DNA of 64,000 bases. It comes from Flavobacterium sp. NKUCC04_CG. GTDB taxonomy: Bacteria > Bacteroidota > Bacteroidia > Flavobacteriales > Flavobacteriaceae. The position numbers and the translations under genes are program-made. The stretch spans positions 170,975 through 234,974 of the forward strand of contig NZ_JAHKRA010000005.1 in the NCBI RefSeq assembly GCF_019345525.1. The letters run 5' to 3'. How positions within the stretch are numbered: position 1 is the first letter of the stretch; every line of letters starts with the position of its first letter. Under the pieces are notes generated by a model. That model was given only the letters and a program-made list of their open reading frames with translations, searched no databases and was not told the DNA's origin. Shown piece by piece: positions 47,463 to 56,525 of this stretch.

Positions 47463-47965
47463 TATTTATTTATTTGAACTCCGTCGGCCATAAAACTATA
47501 AGTAATTTTGGGTTCCGTTATCGCAGCAATCTCTGCTTCTGTCTTACCACCATCTTTGGCATAATGTTTCAATTCATCAACAGACACCACATTGACATAC
47601 GCTTTACCACTAACGATAACCTCGTGATCACCTGCATTCATCGGTACAAAAAAGCTATAATCTTTAAACTTTACAAAACTCTTTTGTCCCTCATCCAAAC
47701 TAAGACTCATCCAACATCCTTTCTTCTGACAAACTTCTTCTATCTTCGACTTAAATTGTACAGCTAAAGTATCACCAGCTTTCATGTTTTTATATTTTTC
47801 CGACATTTCCACCTGTGTCAATACCGGTGTTTCCTTTATGGAATCTCCAAAAACCTCATAATTGATTTCGGTAGGAACTGCCTCTACTACGGTTTGGTCA
47901 ATAGCTTTTTTACAGCTGGATAACACTAGTATTAAAACAGCGGAGAGAACTACTATTTTTTTCAT
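47462..47965 (-). CDS. DUF4920 lipoprotein
   Basis: This 167-residue lipoprotein has its lipobox in LSSCKK (Cys19). The DUF4920 domain is at about 60-150: EVCQKKGCWMSLSLDEGQKS, then KFKDYSFFVPMNAGDHEVIV and SGKAYV. The Cys pair (CQKKGC) could bind metal. No function is established. It is coupled by TAATG to the putative heme protein, suggesting a joint periplasmic redox or copper task. A CAAATATA promoter element lies at 47990-47997. Confidence 0.87.
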   Translation of the reverse strand: MKKIVVLSAVLILVLSSCKKAIDQTVVEAVPTEINYEVFGDSIKETPVLTQVEMSEKYKNMKAGDTLAVQFKSKIEEVCQKKGCWMSLSLDEGQKSFVKFKDYSFFVPMNAGDHEVIVSGKAYVNVVSVDELKHYAKDGGKTEAEIAAITEPKITYSFMADGVQINK

Positions 47966-47989
47966 CTTTTAAATCTTAAATTATTTTTC

Positions 47990-47997
47990 CAAATATA
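47990..47997 (-). promoter_or_regulatory. -7 promoter element for the DUF4920-CXXCH-mnmD unit
   Basis: On the minus strand TATATTTG matches TAnnTTTG, 25 bases before the ATG at 47965. Confidence 0.5.
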
Positions 47998-48148
47998 CTT
48001 AAAAAACGGAAATACACGACAATAGGAGTATCTTCATGGCCATTAAAGGATTATCTGTAAATTTTATTTATAATTTTAAAAATATAATTAAAAATAATTG
48101 AATTCGAAAATAATTCAATGTATGGCGGCTTTTTGGAGATATTTTTGC

Positions 48149-48170
48149 TAAATTTGTAAAAGTAATTTTG
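48149..48170 (+). promoter_or_regulatory. Two alternative -7 elements for ilvE
   Basis: TAAATTTG (48149-48156) and TAATTTTG (48163-48170) both match TAnnTTTG. Spacing to nearby TTG triplets is not ideal for either. Confidence 0.4.
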
Positions 48171-48230
48171 CGAAAAAATAGGCAATAAACTGCTGTATTT
48201 TAGAAAAAAACAACACTTAAAAACATTATA

Positions 48231-49304
48231 ATGAGTTTAAAAACAATCACAGATATTTCTATATCACAAGTAGAAAAATCGAAAATTGATACTTTTGATT
48301 TTGAAAATGTATCATTTGGTGGTGCCTTTACCGACCATATGCTCGTTTGTTCTTACAAGGACGGCGTATGGGGACAAGTTGAAATCAAACCTTATGGACC
48401 TATTCAATTAGATCCTTCTGCCCGTGTTTTCCATTATGGGCAAGCGATTTTTGAGGGAATGAAAGCATATAAAGATCAAAGCGAAGATGTGTGGTTGTTC
48501 CGCCCTGAAGAAAACTTCAATAGATTTAACAAATCAGCGGTACGTTTAGCTATGCCAGAAATTGATTCTGAGCGCTTTATCGGAGGTTTAAAAGCCTTAT
48601 TAAACATTGAAAAAGACTGGGTTAAGCAAGGAAAAGGAAATTCTTTATACATCCGTCCTTTTATGATTGCTACAGAATCTGGAGTAATCGCAGGTCCTTC
48701 AAAAGAATTTTTATTCTGTATTTTATTATCCCCTGCAAAATCTTATTATGCTGGAAAAGTAAAAGTACAAATTGCCGAACATTATAGTCGTGCTGCCAAT
48801 GGTGGTGTTGGAGCAGCAAAATGCTCTGGAAACTACGCGGCACAGTTCTACCCTACTCAATTAGCACAAAAAGAAGGATACCAACAGGTAATCTGGACCG
48901 ATGATGCCACGCATACTAAATTGGAAGAAGCAGGTACAATGAATGTGTTTTTTAGAATTAACGACACCTTATTTACAGCACCAACTAGCGAACGTATCCT
49001 CGACGGTGTTACCAGAAAGAGTATCGTTGAATTAGCCAAACATATCGGTATCGATATTCAAGTTAAAACCGTTTTGGTTGACGAGATAATTGAAGCAGCT
49101 AAAAACGGTAGTTTAAAAGAAATTTTTGGCGCCGGTACTGCTGCAGTAGTAAGTCAAATTGAAGGCTTCGCTTTTCAAGACACTTATTACCCTTTAGCTG
49201 AATTAAAAGATAGCGAATCATATGCTCTTATTATTAAGGACAAGCTAACCGGTATTCAAAACAAAGCAGAAGAAGACCCGTTTAATTGGACAGAAAAAAT
49301 CTAA
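48231..49304 (+). CDS. ilvE: Branched-chain amino acid aminotransferase
   Basis: This 357-residue fold-type IV aminotransferase of the longer (type 2) class binds pyridoxal phosphate at Lys197 in GGVGAAKCSGNYAA. FHYGQAIFEGMKAYKDQ near 68-84 and EIFGAGTAAVVSQI are also diagnostic. It interconverts Leu, Ile and Val with their keto acids using glutamate. It is monocistronic, ending in a bidirectional hairpin. Confidence 0.96.
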   Translation: MSLKTITDISISQVEKSKIDTFDFENVSFGGAFTDHMLVCSYKDGVWGQVEIKPYGPIQLDPSARVFHYGQAIFEGMKAYKDQSEDVWLFRPEENFNRFNKSAVRLAMPEIDSERFIGGLKALLNIEKDWVKQGKGNSLYIRPFMIATESGVIAGPSKEFLFCILLSPAKSYYAGKVKVQIAEHYSRAANGGVGAAKCSGNYAAQFYPTQLAQKEGYQQVIWTDDATHTKLEEAGTMNVFFRINDTLFTAPTSERILDGVTRKSIVELAKHIGIDIQVKTVLVDEIIEAAKNGSLKEIFGAGTAAVVSQIEGFAFQDTYYPLAELKDSESYALIIKDKLTGIQNKAEEDPFNWTEKI

Positions 49305-49328
49305 TTATAACACTTTCAACCTATATTC

Positions 49329-49367
49329 AAAAAGCCGTTTATAAATAAAATTATAAGCGGCTTTTTT
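49329..49367. terminator. Bidirectional terminator after ilvE
   Basis: AAAAAGCCG pairs with CGGCTTTTTT, extended by TTATAA/TTATAA pairing in the loop. It lies 24 bases after the ilvE stop. Confidence 0.85.
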
Positions 49368-49391
49368 ATACGATATCATTTACCAAACTTT

Positions 49392-50183
49392 TTACGGCAC
49401 TCTGTTCATTTCAATTATTAACTGTTGCGCATTGGTATACGAAGTAATATAATACTTCTCATTATTAAATTCAAAATACACGCTACTAGGAGTTCCTGTA
49501 GGTGAATTGGCAATAACCAGTTCTTGCGATTCTATGTTAAAAAGTACTTGCTCTCCAGTCAAGTCATAAACACCTGCATTTTGCCATAACGGATTATTAG
49601 TAGCATCGTAAGTATCATCAAAAAACCTCACTTTTATTTTGGACTTAATGACCACATTATTGTTGCTGTCTGTAATTTTAAAGTCAATCGTATAAACCTT
49701 TCCCCATTCATAAATTATACCCGGTTCTCCACTAGTTGTATTATTTGAAATATCAAATAAAGAAGCTTGCCATCCAATGGGTATCACAGGGCAATGCCCT
49801 CCATAATAATCAGTGCCATTTTGAGGCAGCAAAACGATAGGATCAGCAGCTACTGTGGTCAAATACTCTGTGTTTGTATTGCTAATAAAACTAGGTAAAT
49901 AAGTGTGCATATCAAGTCCTCCCAAATAAAACAAGTCATCTTGACCATCAAAATAAGCTAAGCCTATATTCGCCGTGTACTCCAAAGTAAGGTCGTCCGT
50001 ATGATTATAAAAAGTATACTGTATCATTTGAGCAGCACCATTGTAAGGCGAATCATAGCCTGCTGGATCATGTGTTTTAATACTGTTTTTTAATTGTAAA
50101 TCCTGTTCCTGAACGGGAATCTCTTCTTTAGAACACGAATACAACAAACCAAGCAAAATTACAAGGGAAATTTTTTTAAACAT
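49392..50183 (-). CDS. Hypothetical lipoprotein
   Basis: This 263-residue lipoprotein has a clear lipobox (LVILLGLLYSCSKEE, Cys17). The mature domain is rich in aromatic and Asn/Thr residues with alternating strands (TLEYTANIGLAYFDG, VYFEFNNEKYYITSYT), so it is probably beta-rich and on the cell surface or in the periplasm. One Cys (GGHCPVIPIGW) is in the middle. I recognise no family. It has its own promoter element at 50221-50228. Confidence 0.7.
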   Translation of the reverse strand: MFKKISLVILLGLLYSCSKEEIPVQEQDLQLKNSIKTHDPAGYDSPYNGAAQMIQYTFYNHTDDLTLEYTANIGLAYFDGQDDLFYLGGLDMHTYLPSFISNTNTEYLTTVAADPIVLLPQNGTDYYGGHCPVIPIGWQASLFDISNNTTSGEPGIIYEWGKVYTIDFKITDSNNNVVIKSKIKVRFFDDTYDATNNPLWQNAGVYDLTGEQVLFNIESQELVIANSPTGTPSSVYFEFNNEKYYITSYTNAQQLIIEMNRVP

Positions 50184-50220
50184 AGCTATCTAATTATAAG
50201 TTAATATTAGCATAATATTA

Positions 50221-50228
50221 CAAAATTA
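50221..50228 (-). promoter_or_regulatory. -7 promoter element for the hypothetical lipoprotein
   Basis: On the minus strand TAATTTTG matches TAnnTTTG, 38 bases before the ATG. Confidence 0.45.
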
Positions 50229-50407
50229 AACCATATAAAAGTTAATTATTTAAACAAATAAAACAATAGTAACATATGCACTTGGTAATATTACTAAAAT
50301 TTCCCTATTTTTATACATATAATTACAAGGCGTAATCTGTAATGAAAAAGGCGATAAACACCGAAAAAATCTAATCTAACACTACCTAATCATTTGAATA
50401 TTTGTCT

Positions 50408-50436
50408 TTGAAATTCATATAATTAGACTAATTTTG
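50408..50436 (+). promoter_or_regulatory. Promoter of the small membrane gene at 50453
   Basis: TTG (50408-50410) and TAATTTTG (50429-50436) are 18 bases apart, a full Bacteroidota promoter match. The predicted transcript start near 50442 leaves a leader of about 11 bases. Confidence 0.65.
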
Positions 50437-50452
50437 TGCAAATTAAAAAACT

Positions 50453-50638
50453 ATGTTTACTCCAGGACAAATCAAATTTTCTATTTTCTTTGTCGTTGTT
50501 TTTATAATAGCAATGATTTATGTGTATAGAAAAGACTTACAACTGCATAAAACCTACTACAAAGGGAGTTTATGGGTCTTAATTGGCTTTATTGCATTTA
50601 TATGTCTGCTTTTTGTATTAAAAACTACATTGAAATAG
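50453..50638 (+). CDS. Small two-helix membrane protein
   Basis: This 61-residue protein has two hydrophobic helices at about 7-25 (IKFSIFFVVVFIIAMIYVY) and 39-57, with a basic loop between (RKDLQLHKTYYKGS). It is an inner-membrane hairpin of unknown role. The complete promoter just upstream supports a real gene. The SRPBCC gene starts 139 bases downstream and may be read with it. Confidence 0.75.
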   Translation: MFTPGQIKFSIFFVVVFIIAMIYVYRKDLQLHKTYYKGSLWVLIGFIAFICLLFVLKTTLK

Positions 50639-50777
50639 TAATATTTCACTACTTTTGATTACAAATTATCAAAATAAAACAAAACTTTATAGAATCCGTT
50701 GTTTTAGTCCGTTGCTCAGAGAGTAAGTCCGCTAGAGTCCAATTGAGGTTTTGGAAGTTTTCTAAATACAATCGACT

Positions 50778-51896
50778 ATGAAAATACTTAAATATTTTTT
50801 ACTCTTAGCCGTTTTAAGTGTAGTGGCCTTATTTGTATATATCGCCACCCAAAATGGTGCCTATACCGTAAAAAGATCCCTTTTTATCAATGCGCCACAA
50901 AGCACTGTTTACCACTATATCAACAATTTAAAAAGCTGGGAAGATTGGGCTCCGTGGGAGGAATTCAACCACGATAACATGGTATTTGATGCTACGGTTA
51001 AAGGTGATTCAGCAGGTTTTAGTTGGACAAGTAAAAATGGAAATGGCAGTATCAAAACGATAAAGGCCATTCCCAAAGACAGTCTTACTCAAAATCTTGT
51101 GGTCGATAAAAGCACTTCGATAATGGGCTGGAAGTTCAAAAGTGAATCCAAGGGTACTATGTTAACTTGGAGTGTAAAGGGAACCATGAATATCTGGATG
51201 AAAGTCACTTCCTTTTTTCAAGGAGGACCCGAATATATTATCGGTGAAAAATTGGACCGTGGTTTGGCTAATATCAAAAACTATTTCTCCAAAGAACTCA
51301 GTGAATTTACCGTTGATACTAAAGGTTTAGTAGTTCAAGGCGAAACCTATTATATCATGGAGAAAGGAACTGCTGACAATGAAAATCTAGCTGAAGAAAT
51401 GGCCTTAATAGCGCAGAGTTTGATCGACTTTGTCAAGGATAATTCGCTAACCCTTAAAGGAAAGCCTTTTGCTATTATAGAACGCCATACGGCAACCGCA
51501 GATTCTGTGAGTTTTTCGATGTGTGTTCCTATAGCTGAAGAAATTTTTACTACTGAAGACAGTCAAGTACAAGGTCGTAAACAAGAAAGCTTTGTCAGTT
51601 TCAATACCGTTTTAAAAGGAGATTACTCACACTTAAAAACCGCTCTTGCAGACAGCAGAATGGCTATGGAGAAAGCCAATCAAGTAGAGAATTTTTCTAA
51701 GAATGTGATTTTAGTATTTGAAAAATCCATATTAGATACCCGTAAGCCATCGGAGTGGATTACCAGTATTCAAATGCCGTTGGATGATAAGGCTCCTGCT
51801 GCAGCCTTAACACGCTACAGTAACAAAGCTAGAAACGACAGCAACAACACCGTAAATGAAGTACCACAACCCGTTATGCCTACGCAACAACCTTAG
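50778..51896 (+). CDS. SRPBCC-family protein with effector-binding-like C-terminal domain
   Basis: This 372-residue protein starts with a membrane helix (ILKYFLLLAVLSVVALFVYI, about 3-22). Next is an SRPBCC/polyketide-cyclase-like domain at about 30-175 (AYTVKRSLFINAPQSTVYHY, WAPWEEF) and then a GyrI/AraC effector-binding-like domain at about 180-345. A Pro/Gln tail ends it. This arrangement is known in Bacteroidota; the ligand is unknown. The helix suggests that the domains are periplasmic or anchored at the membrane. A bidirectional terminator follows. Confidence 0.82.
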   Translation: MKILKYFLLLAVLSVVALFVYIATQNGAYTVKRSLFINAPQSTVYHYINNLKSWEDWAPWEEFNHDNMVFDATVKGDSAGFSWTSKNGNGSIKTIKAIPKDSLTQNLVVDKSTSIMGWKFKSESKGTMLTWSVKGTMNIWMKVTSFFQGGPEYIIGEKLDRGLANIKNYFSKELSEFTVDTKGLVVQGETYYIMEKGTADNENLAEEMALIAQSLIDFVKDNSLTLKGKPFAIIERHTATADSVSFSMCVPIAEEIFTTEDSQVQGRKQESFVSFNTVLKGDYSHLKTALADSRMAMEKANQVENFSKNVILVFEKSILDTRKPSEWITSIQMPLDDKAPAAALTRYSNKARNDSNNTVNEVPQPVMPTQQP

Positions 51897-51910
51897 GTAG
51901 TTTAGAACAT

Positions 51911-51953
51911 AAAAAAAGACCGATTAAAATACAATTTAATCGGTCTTTTTTTA
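51911..51953. terminator. Bidirectional terminator between the SRPBCC gene and kdsB
   Basis: AAAAGACCGATTAAA pairs with TTTAATCGGTCTTTT around a 6-base loop with A and T runs outside, between convergent genes. Confidence 0.9.
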
Positions 51954-51976
51954 TAACAGCTATTTACTGATTTAAT

Positions 51977-52720
51977 TTATAAGTTTGGGTACTGCTCCAA
52001 CAAGCGTTTTGCCTTTTCTAAATCTTCTATCGTATCTATACCAATCCCCACGTGATTGGTTATGGCCATTTTTATTTTTTTTCCGTATTCCAAATAACGC
52101 AACTGTTCCAATTTTTCAGAAGCCTCAAGGCTTTTCATTGGCAAAGTTGTAAATTCCAGTAAAGCTGCTTTTCTAAACGCATAAATACCAATATGCTGAT
52201 AGTACTGAACACCCACCTCTTTATCACGGGGATAAGGGATTACCGATCTGGAAAAATATAAAGCCATTTGATTTTGATCTACAATGACCTTTACATTATT
52301 AGGATTTTCAATACTCTCCCAATCGTCTATAGGCACCATCAAAGAAGCCAAGTCAATTTCGCCAGCGATATCTTCCTTAAACACTGCTATAACCTTCTCT
52401 AAGTTATCCTTGTTTATAAACGGTTCGTCACCTTGAACATTGACCACGATATCTGCTTCTATTTCTTTTACAGCTTCCGCAATACGATCACTTCCACTTT
52501 CATGCTCTTTTATACTACGAACCACCTTTCCTCCATGAGATTGGATTTCTTCAAAAATCAAATCCGAATCAGTAACCACAAAAACATCGTCAAACAGAGC
52601 TGTAGCCACAGCCGCGTCATAGGTTCTACGAATAATGGTTTTACCTCCTAAATCTTGCATTAACTTTGCAGGAAAACGCGTAGAAGCATATCGGGCTGGA
52701 ATTACGGCAATAATTTTCAT
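51977..52720 (-). CDS. kdsB: CMP-KDO synthetase
   Basis: This 247-residue nucleotidyltransferase has [20 protein letters not shown] near 5-24, the CTP-binding signature. [18 protein letters not shown] near 94-111 holds the metal-binding Asp, and [17 protein letters not shown] follows. It activates KDO with CTP for lipopolysaccharide core synthesis, so the cell makes KDO-containing LPS. Length matches the family (about 250). The helicase gene upstream ends 45 bases before it and could share its transcript. Confidence 0.95.
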   Translation of the reverse strand: MKIIAVIPARYASTRFPAKLMQDLGGKTIIRRTYDAAVATALFDDVFVVTDSDLIFEEIQSHGGKVVRSIKEHESGSDRIAEAVKEIEADIVVNVQGDEPFINKDNLEKVIAVFKEDIAGEIDLASLMVPIDDWESIENPNNVKVIVDQNQMALYFSRSVIPYPRDKEVGVQYYQHIGIYAFRKAALLEFTTLPMKSLEASEKLEQLRYLEYGKKIKMAITNHVGIGIDTIEDLEKAKRLLEQYPNL

Positions 52721-52765
52721 AATTAAAAGCTATATATTGTTAACAATTTAAATAATAAATTCGAT

Positions 52766-54190
52766 TTAATCTTCAAAAAACTCGTCTTTAAAACCAATTA
52801 AATACAATTTATCTTTGGCACGAGTCATGGCTGTATATAACCAACGAATATATTCTTTTGATATACCGTCTGGTAGATAAGGTTGTTCTATAAATACAGT
52901 ATTCCATTGGCCTCCTTGTGATTTATGACAAGTAATGGCATAAGAAAACTTAACTTGTAAAGCATTAAAATACTCATTTTGCTTTACTTTCTGCAATTTT
53001 TTATATTTGGAATTTTCTTCCGGATAATCCAGCATCACTTCTTGATACAATCGATTAGACTCTTCATAAGTCAAAGCTGGAGATTCACTTTCAATGGTAT
53101 CCAACAATAATATCGTATCAAAAGGAGCCATTTGTGGATAGTCGATCATCCGCACTTTAACCATCGCAAATTTAAACGAATATAATTCTTGTATCTTATG
53201 GATTTGTAGAATTTCAATAATATCCCCATTGGCTACAAAATCTGTAATCGTAGAATCTTTTAGCCAAAAATAGTTGTTCTTAACAACCATCATATAATCC
53301 CCTGGTGAAAGCTCACTCTCCTTATCTAGTATTCGAGTACGTATCTGTTCGTTATATTGATTCGCTCGTTTATTGGCTCTTACAATAAACGCCGTTTCCT
53401 CCGGCCCTTGTTTGTCGTAAGCTGTTAAAATAGCATCTTGGATATCTTGCCCGTCTTGCAATCGGACTATATCTTTAAAGCCTTTTAAGTAAAATTTAAA
53501 CGTATCGAAAAACTGCGAATTCAACAAAGTGCGCAATTCAGTAGCATTGTATAAAATACCAGAATTTTCTTCCTGACGCATTACTTCATCCAATTCGATA
53601 TGATCTACCTCCATTTGAAATCCCAGTGCTAATTGATCGATGTTTAGCGCGGGGCTAATATCCATGTGTACCGGCGGTAACTGAGCTGTGTCGCCAATTA
53701 AAATCAATTTGCAATTGCGTCCACTATATACATAATGAATCAAATCGTCTAATAAAGAACCGTTTTGATACAGGCTAGAATCGGTTGCCGTATCCGAAAT
53801 CATCGAAGCCTCATCTACTATAAAAATAGTATTTCGCGCCTTATTAACCTGCATCGTAAATTGTACGCCATCACTCTTACCCTTTTTTGGATAATAAATC
53901 TTTTTGTGAATCGTAAAAGCTGGCAATTGGGAATAGTTAGCTATTACCTTTGCGGCACGGCCCGTTGGAGCCAACATTACAGCTGTCTTATTTACAAAAT
54001 GCAACGCATTAACTACAGTGGATAGTAAGGTTGTTTTTCCTGTTCCGGCATAGCCCTTAAGTACAAAAAGCTCGTCTTGTTTACTGCTGGTTACGAAATG
54101 TGCGATTTTTTGAAAAAATATATCTTGTTTTAGGGTTGCTTCAAAGGGAAAATGATCCAAAAGCAAACGGTGAAACTTGGAGGGCGTCAT
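52766..54190 (-). CDS. RecD-like / Dda-type superfamily 1B DNA helicase
   Basis: This 474-residue protein has Walker A GYAGTGKTT near 45-53, motif II IVDEASMI near 123-130 and GDTAQLPPV near 160. UvrD-C-type motifs lie near the end (AITCHKSQGGQWNTVFIE, WLYTAMTRAKDKLYLIG). It is much shorter than RecD2 (about 720) and has no RecB or RecC partner here, so a stand-alone 5'-3' helicase like phage Dda or bacterial RecD-like proteins is likely. Its exact DNA task is unknown. It is divergent from the DUF3822 gene. Confidence 0.88.
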   Translation of the reverse strand: MTPSKFHRLLLDHFPFEATLKQDIFFQKIAHFVTSSKQDELFVLKGYAGTGKTTLLSTVVNALHFVNKTAVMLAPTGRAAKVIANYSQLPAFTIHKKIYYPKKGKSDGVQFTMQVNKARNTIFIVDEASMISDTATDSSLYQNGSLLDDLIHYVYSGRNCKLILIGDTAQLPPVHMDISPALNIDQLALGFQMEVDHIELDEVMRQEENSGILYNATELRTLLNSQFFDTFKFYLKGFKDIVRLQDGQDIQDAILTAYDKQGPEETAFIVRANKRANQYNEQIRTRILDKESELSPGDYMMVVKNNYFWLKDSTITDFVANGDIIEILQIHKIQELYSFKFAMVKVRMIDYPQMAPFDTILLLDTIESESPALTYEESNRLYQEVMLDYPEENSKYKKLQKVKQNEYFNALQVKFSYAITCHKSQGGQWNTVFIEQPYLPDGISKEYIRWLYTAMTRAKDKLYLIGFKDEFFED

Positions 54191-54218
54191 TATAAATAGG
54201 TAAAAACGGATTAGTTTT

Positions 54219-54226
54219 CAAAGATA
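54219..54226 (-). promoter_or_regulatory. -7 promoter element for the RecD-like helicase gene
   Basis: On the minus strand TATCTTTG matches TAnnTTTG, 29 bases before the ATG. Confidence 0.5.
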
Positions 54227-54272
54227 CTAAGGATTTTGAACCCGAAAGGAATATCTTCCTTTAAAATTTGCT

Positions 54273-54280
54273 TAAATTTG
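54273..54280 (+). promoter_or_regulatory. -7 promoter element for the DUF3822-rsmD unit
   Basis: TAAATTTG matches TAnnTTTG, 40 bases before ATG 54320. It lies inside the longer open frame that begins at TTG 54236, so it supports the later start. Confidence 0.5.
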
Positions 54281-54319
54281 TCGGGTGTTTCTAGCAGTAG
54301 TACCTCAAAATTATTCTCC

Positions 54320-55108
54320 ATGAGTCATCCGAAAAATTACAGTCAATTAATCATACAGGTTTCCTTGCAAGAGTTTTCTTTTATCATAAAAGATTTACTC
54401 ACTAAGAATACTTTGGAATTTCAACGCGAAAGTTTACAAACTACACTTCCGCTTGAAGTGCAATTAGAAGCTATTTTTAGTAAATATCAAAGTTTAGGCA
54501 ACAATTATGAAGAAGTATTGGTACTGCATGACAATGCGCTGAATACCTTTGTACCTCAAGCTATTTTTGACGAAAATACGCTTGGCGCCTATTTACAATA
54601 TTCAACTAAGGTTTTTTCAACTGATTTCTTCGCCTATGATGAAATGGATTTGTACCAAATGAATAACGTATATGTTCCCTATATATCGGTTAATAATTTT
54701 TTACTCGATAAGTTGGGTTCTTTTGTATATCAAAACATCAATACATCGCTAGTTTCGCATTTGCTAAGAGAAAATAGCAACAACAATGAAACGGTGGTAT
54801 ACGCCTATATACAAGATTCGCATTTTGAGTTAATCGTAATTAAAAACGATCAATTATTATTATTTAATTCATTTGAATACCAAACAGCCGAGGATTTTAT
54901 CTACTATATATTATTTGTATATGAACAACTGGAATTAAATCCAGATCAGCAATCCTTAGTACTATTGGGAGCTATTACAGCAGAATCGCCATGTTATCAC
55001 ATGGCTTATAAATACATTCGAGAGGTTTCTTTTAAACCGCTACAAACCTTATTAGAAAACACGACAACCCAAAATTTTAATTCATATTATATCCTATTTC
55101 AATCATGA
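54320..55108 (+). CDS. DUF3822 protein
   Basis: From ATG 54320 the product is 262 residues starting MSHPKNYSQLIIQVSLQEFS. The domain shows features of an actin-like ATPase fold shared by DUF3822 (alternating strands such as EVLVLHDNALNTFVPQAIF and ETVVYAYIQDSHFELIVIKN). The function is unknown. Its last 4 bases overlap the start of rsmD (ATGA), a conserved flavobacterial pairing that suggests a link to ribosome assembly. The start at TTG 54236 is rejected because the promoter lies within that extension. Confidence 0.87.
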   Translation: MSHPKNYSQLIIQVSLQEFSFIIKDLLTKNTLEFQRESLQTTLPLEVQLEAIFSKYQSLGNNYEEVLVLHDNALNTFVPQAIFDENTLGAYLQYSTKVFSTDFFAYDEMDLYQMNNVYVPYISVNNFLLDKLGSFVYQNINTSLVSHLLRENSNNNETVVYAYIQDSHFELIVIKNDQLLLFNSFEYQTAEDFIYYILFVYEQLELNPDQQSLVLLGAITAESPCYHMAYKYIREVSFKPLQTLLENTTTQNFNSYYILFQS

Positions 55109-55686
55109 GAATTATTTCCGGACAACACAAAGGTAGAAGAATTACTGCGCCCAAAAATTTACCCGTTCGTCCCACTACTGATTTGAGTAAAGAATCACTA
55201 TTTAACGTACTCAACAACCATTTTAACTTACATGAATTAAAAGTATTGGATTTATTCTCTGGTACAGGTAACATCAGTTATGAATTTGCATCTCGCGGAG
55301 CCGGTCCAATCATAAGTGTTGACGGTGATTTTGGCTGTGTCAATTTTATCAAGAAAACGGCTAAGGAATTGGATTTGGATATTACGGCATTAAAATCAGA
55401 CGTTATTAAGTTTCTTGAAAAACACAAAGCGTCTTACGATTTGGTTTTTGCCGACCCTCCTTACGAATTTACTTTGGAGAAATTTGAAAGTATCGTTCAA
55501 TTGGTTTTTGCTAATAACATTTTAGACCCTGAAGGTATGTTGGTGGTAGAACACTCTAAATACACCGATTTAAAACACTTAGACAACTATTCTTTTCAAA
55601 AGAATTATGGTGGTTCTGTGTTTTCGTTTTTTGAATTTCAAACGGAAGAAGAAATCGAAACCATTTCAAGCGGTGAAGAAGAATAA
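55105..55686 (+). CDS. rsmD: 16S rRNA (guanine966-N2)-methyltransferase
   Basis: This 193-residue protein has the RsmD start MRIISGQHKGRRI, then PTTDLSKESLFNVL. The SAM motif VLDLFSGTGNISYEFASRG is at about 49-67 and the catalytic DPPY in LVFADPPYEF near 113-122. It methylates G966 of 16S rRNA on the 30S particle. It ends 3 bases before the 3' end of the convergent RNase P RNA gene, so the two transcripts meet in the same T/A tract. Confidence 0.94.
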   Translation: MRIISGQHKGRRITAPKNLPVRPTTDLSKESLFNVLNNHFNLHELKVLDLFSGTGNISYEFASRGAGPIISVDGDFGCVNFIKKTAKELDLDITALKSDVIKFLEKHKASYDLVFADPPYEFTLEKFESIVQLVFANNILDPEGMLVVEHSKYTDLKHLDNYSFQKNYGGSVFSFFEFQTEEEIETISSGEEE

Positions 55687-55689
55687 AAA

Positions 55690-55997
55690 AAGCAGACCTA
55701 TAAGCCGGATTCTGTATGCGAAAAACGCATCCCTATCATTTATCTAGGCTATCAATTACTCGATAGCTCCATCTGCCTACCCCTAAAACATCGGGCGAGT
55801 AGCCCTCAAGCGTTAAATATACATGGCATTTCACCGCATAGAGTTTACCTGGTTTCACTACAGCATTACCTGTACATACTTTCTGTTGCACTTGTCCTCT
55901 TAGAAAATTTCTAATGACGGGTGTTACCCGCTATGCTACTCTGTGGTGTCCGGACTTTCCTCTAATTCTTACGAACTAGCGATAGGGCAGTCTGCTT
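55690..55997 (-). ncRNA. rnpB: RNase P RNA component
   Basis: On the minus strand the 5' end AAGCAGAC pairs with 3' GTCTGCTT (helix P1). Early in the RNA GAGGAAAGTCCGGAC is the universal P4 5' strand, and ACAGAATCCGGCTTATAGG near the 3' end is the P4/P2 3' strand. The J-region ACCCGTCATTAG and GTGAAATGCCATG fit a bacterial type A RNA. It is the catalytic subunit that cuts tRNA 5' leaders. The length (about 308) is compact. A T run immediately follows the 3' P1 strand as terminator. The protein subunit rnpA is not in the window. Confidence 0.94.
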
Positions 55998-56001
55998 GCT
56001 G

Positions 56002-56009
56002 CAAAAGTA
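56002..56009 (-). promoter_or_regulatory. -7 promoter element for rnpB
   Basis: On the minus strand TACTTTTG matches TAnnTTTG. Starting about 5 bases downstream would put the first base at the P1 5' strand, as expected for a stable RNA. Confidence 0.65.
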
Positions 56010-56525
56010 GTTTATTCTAGACGATATTAAGCTATAAAAAAACAAAAGAAACTAATTAATTCATTCCCTTCCTACTACAGCTCTCCTCTATACACTTTTG
56101 ACTTTTTAAACAACACTTTTTTTGCTTTCATTTTCCTTAACAGGGCTACGGAAATGCTAGTCAAAAATTTCGATTACTGATTATTTTGTTAAGTTCATTT
56201 TATTAGAATGTCTTAATTCTAAGCATAAATAATTATTCGCAAACTATCCCACTAAACACAGTAAATTGTTTAAAAGGTTTTGAAATATTAAATTACATAA
56301 AAAAGGTTAATTGTAATTTATGTTAATTGTAGCAATATTATGAAATAGTTATTTTCCTCAGAAATAGAGAGAATTCTTCATTATATTTTATTTATAAATC
56401 TAAAATCATAATAAAAGAAAAAATTAATTAGTTTATAATAAAATAAATAGATAAGTTTATTTTAATTATTTATGATAAAATAACAAATAACAAAATTTAT
56501 TTTAAATCTTTAATTTTATTTATTT
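56010..56525. other. Long AT-rich intergenic region before the T9SS lipase
   Basis: About 515 bases with no open gene. The first half has mixed sequence; the last 180 bases are almost only A and T with repeated TTTATTTATT-like runs. I find no TAnnTTTG close to the gene and no palindrome that stands out. A long regulated leader is possible but unproven. Confidence 0.5.

Noticed and set aside
54236..54319. TTG start of the DUF3822 gene at 54236
   Set aside because: The -7 element at 54273-54280 lies inside it, and ATG 54320 begins the conserved domain.
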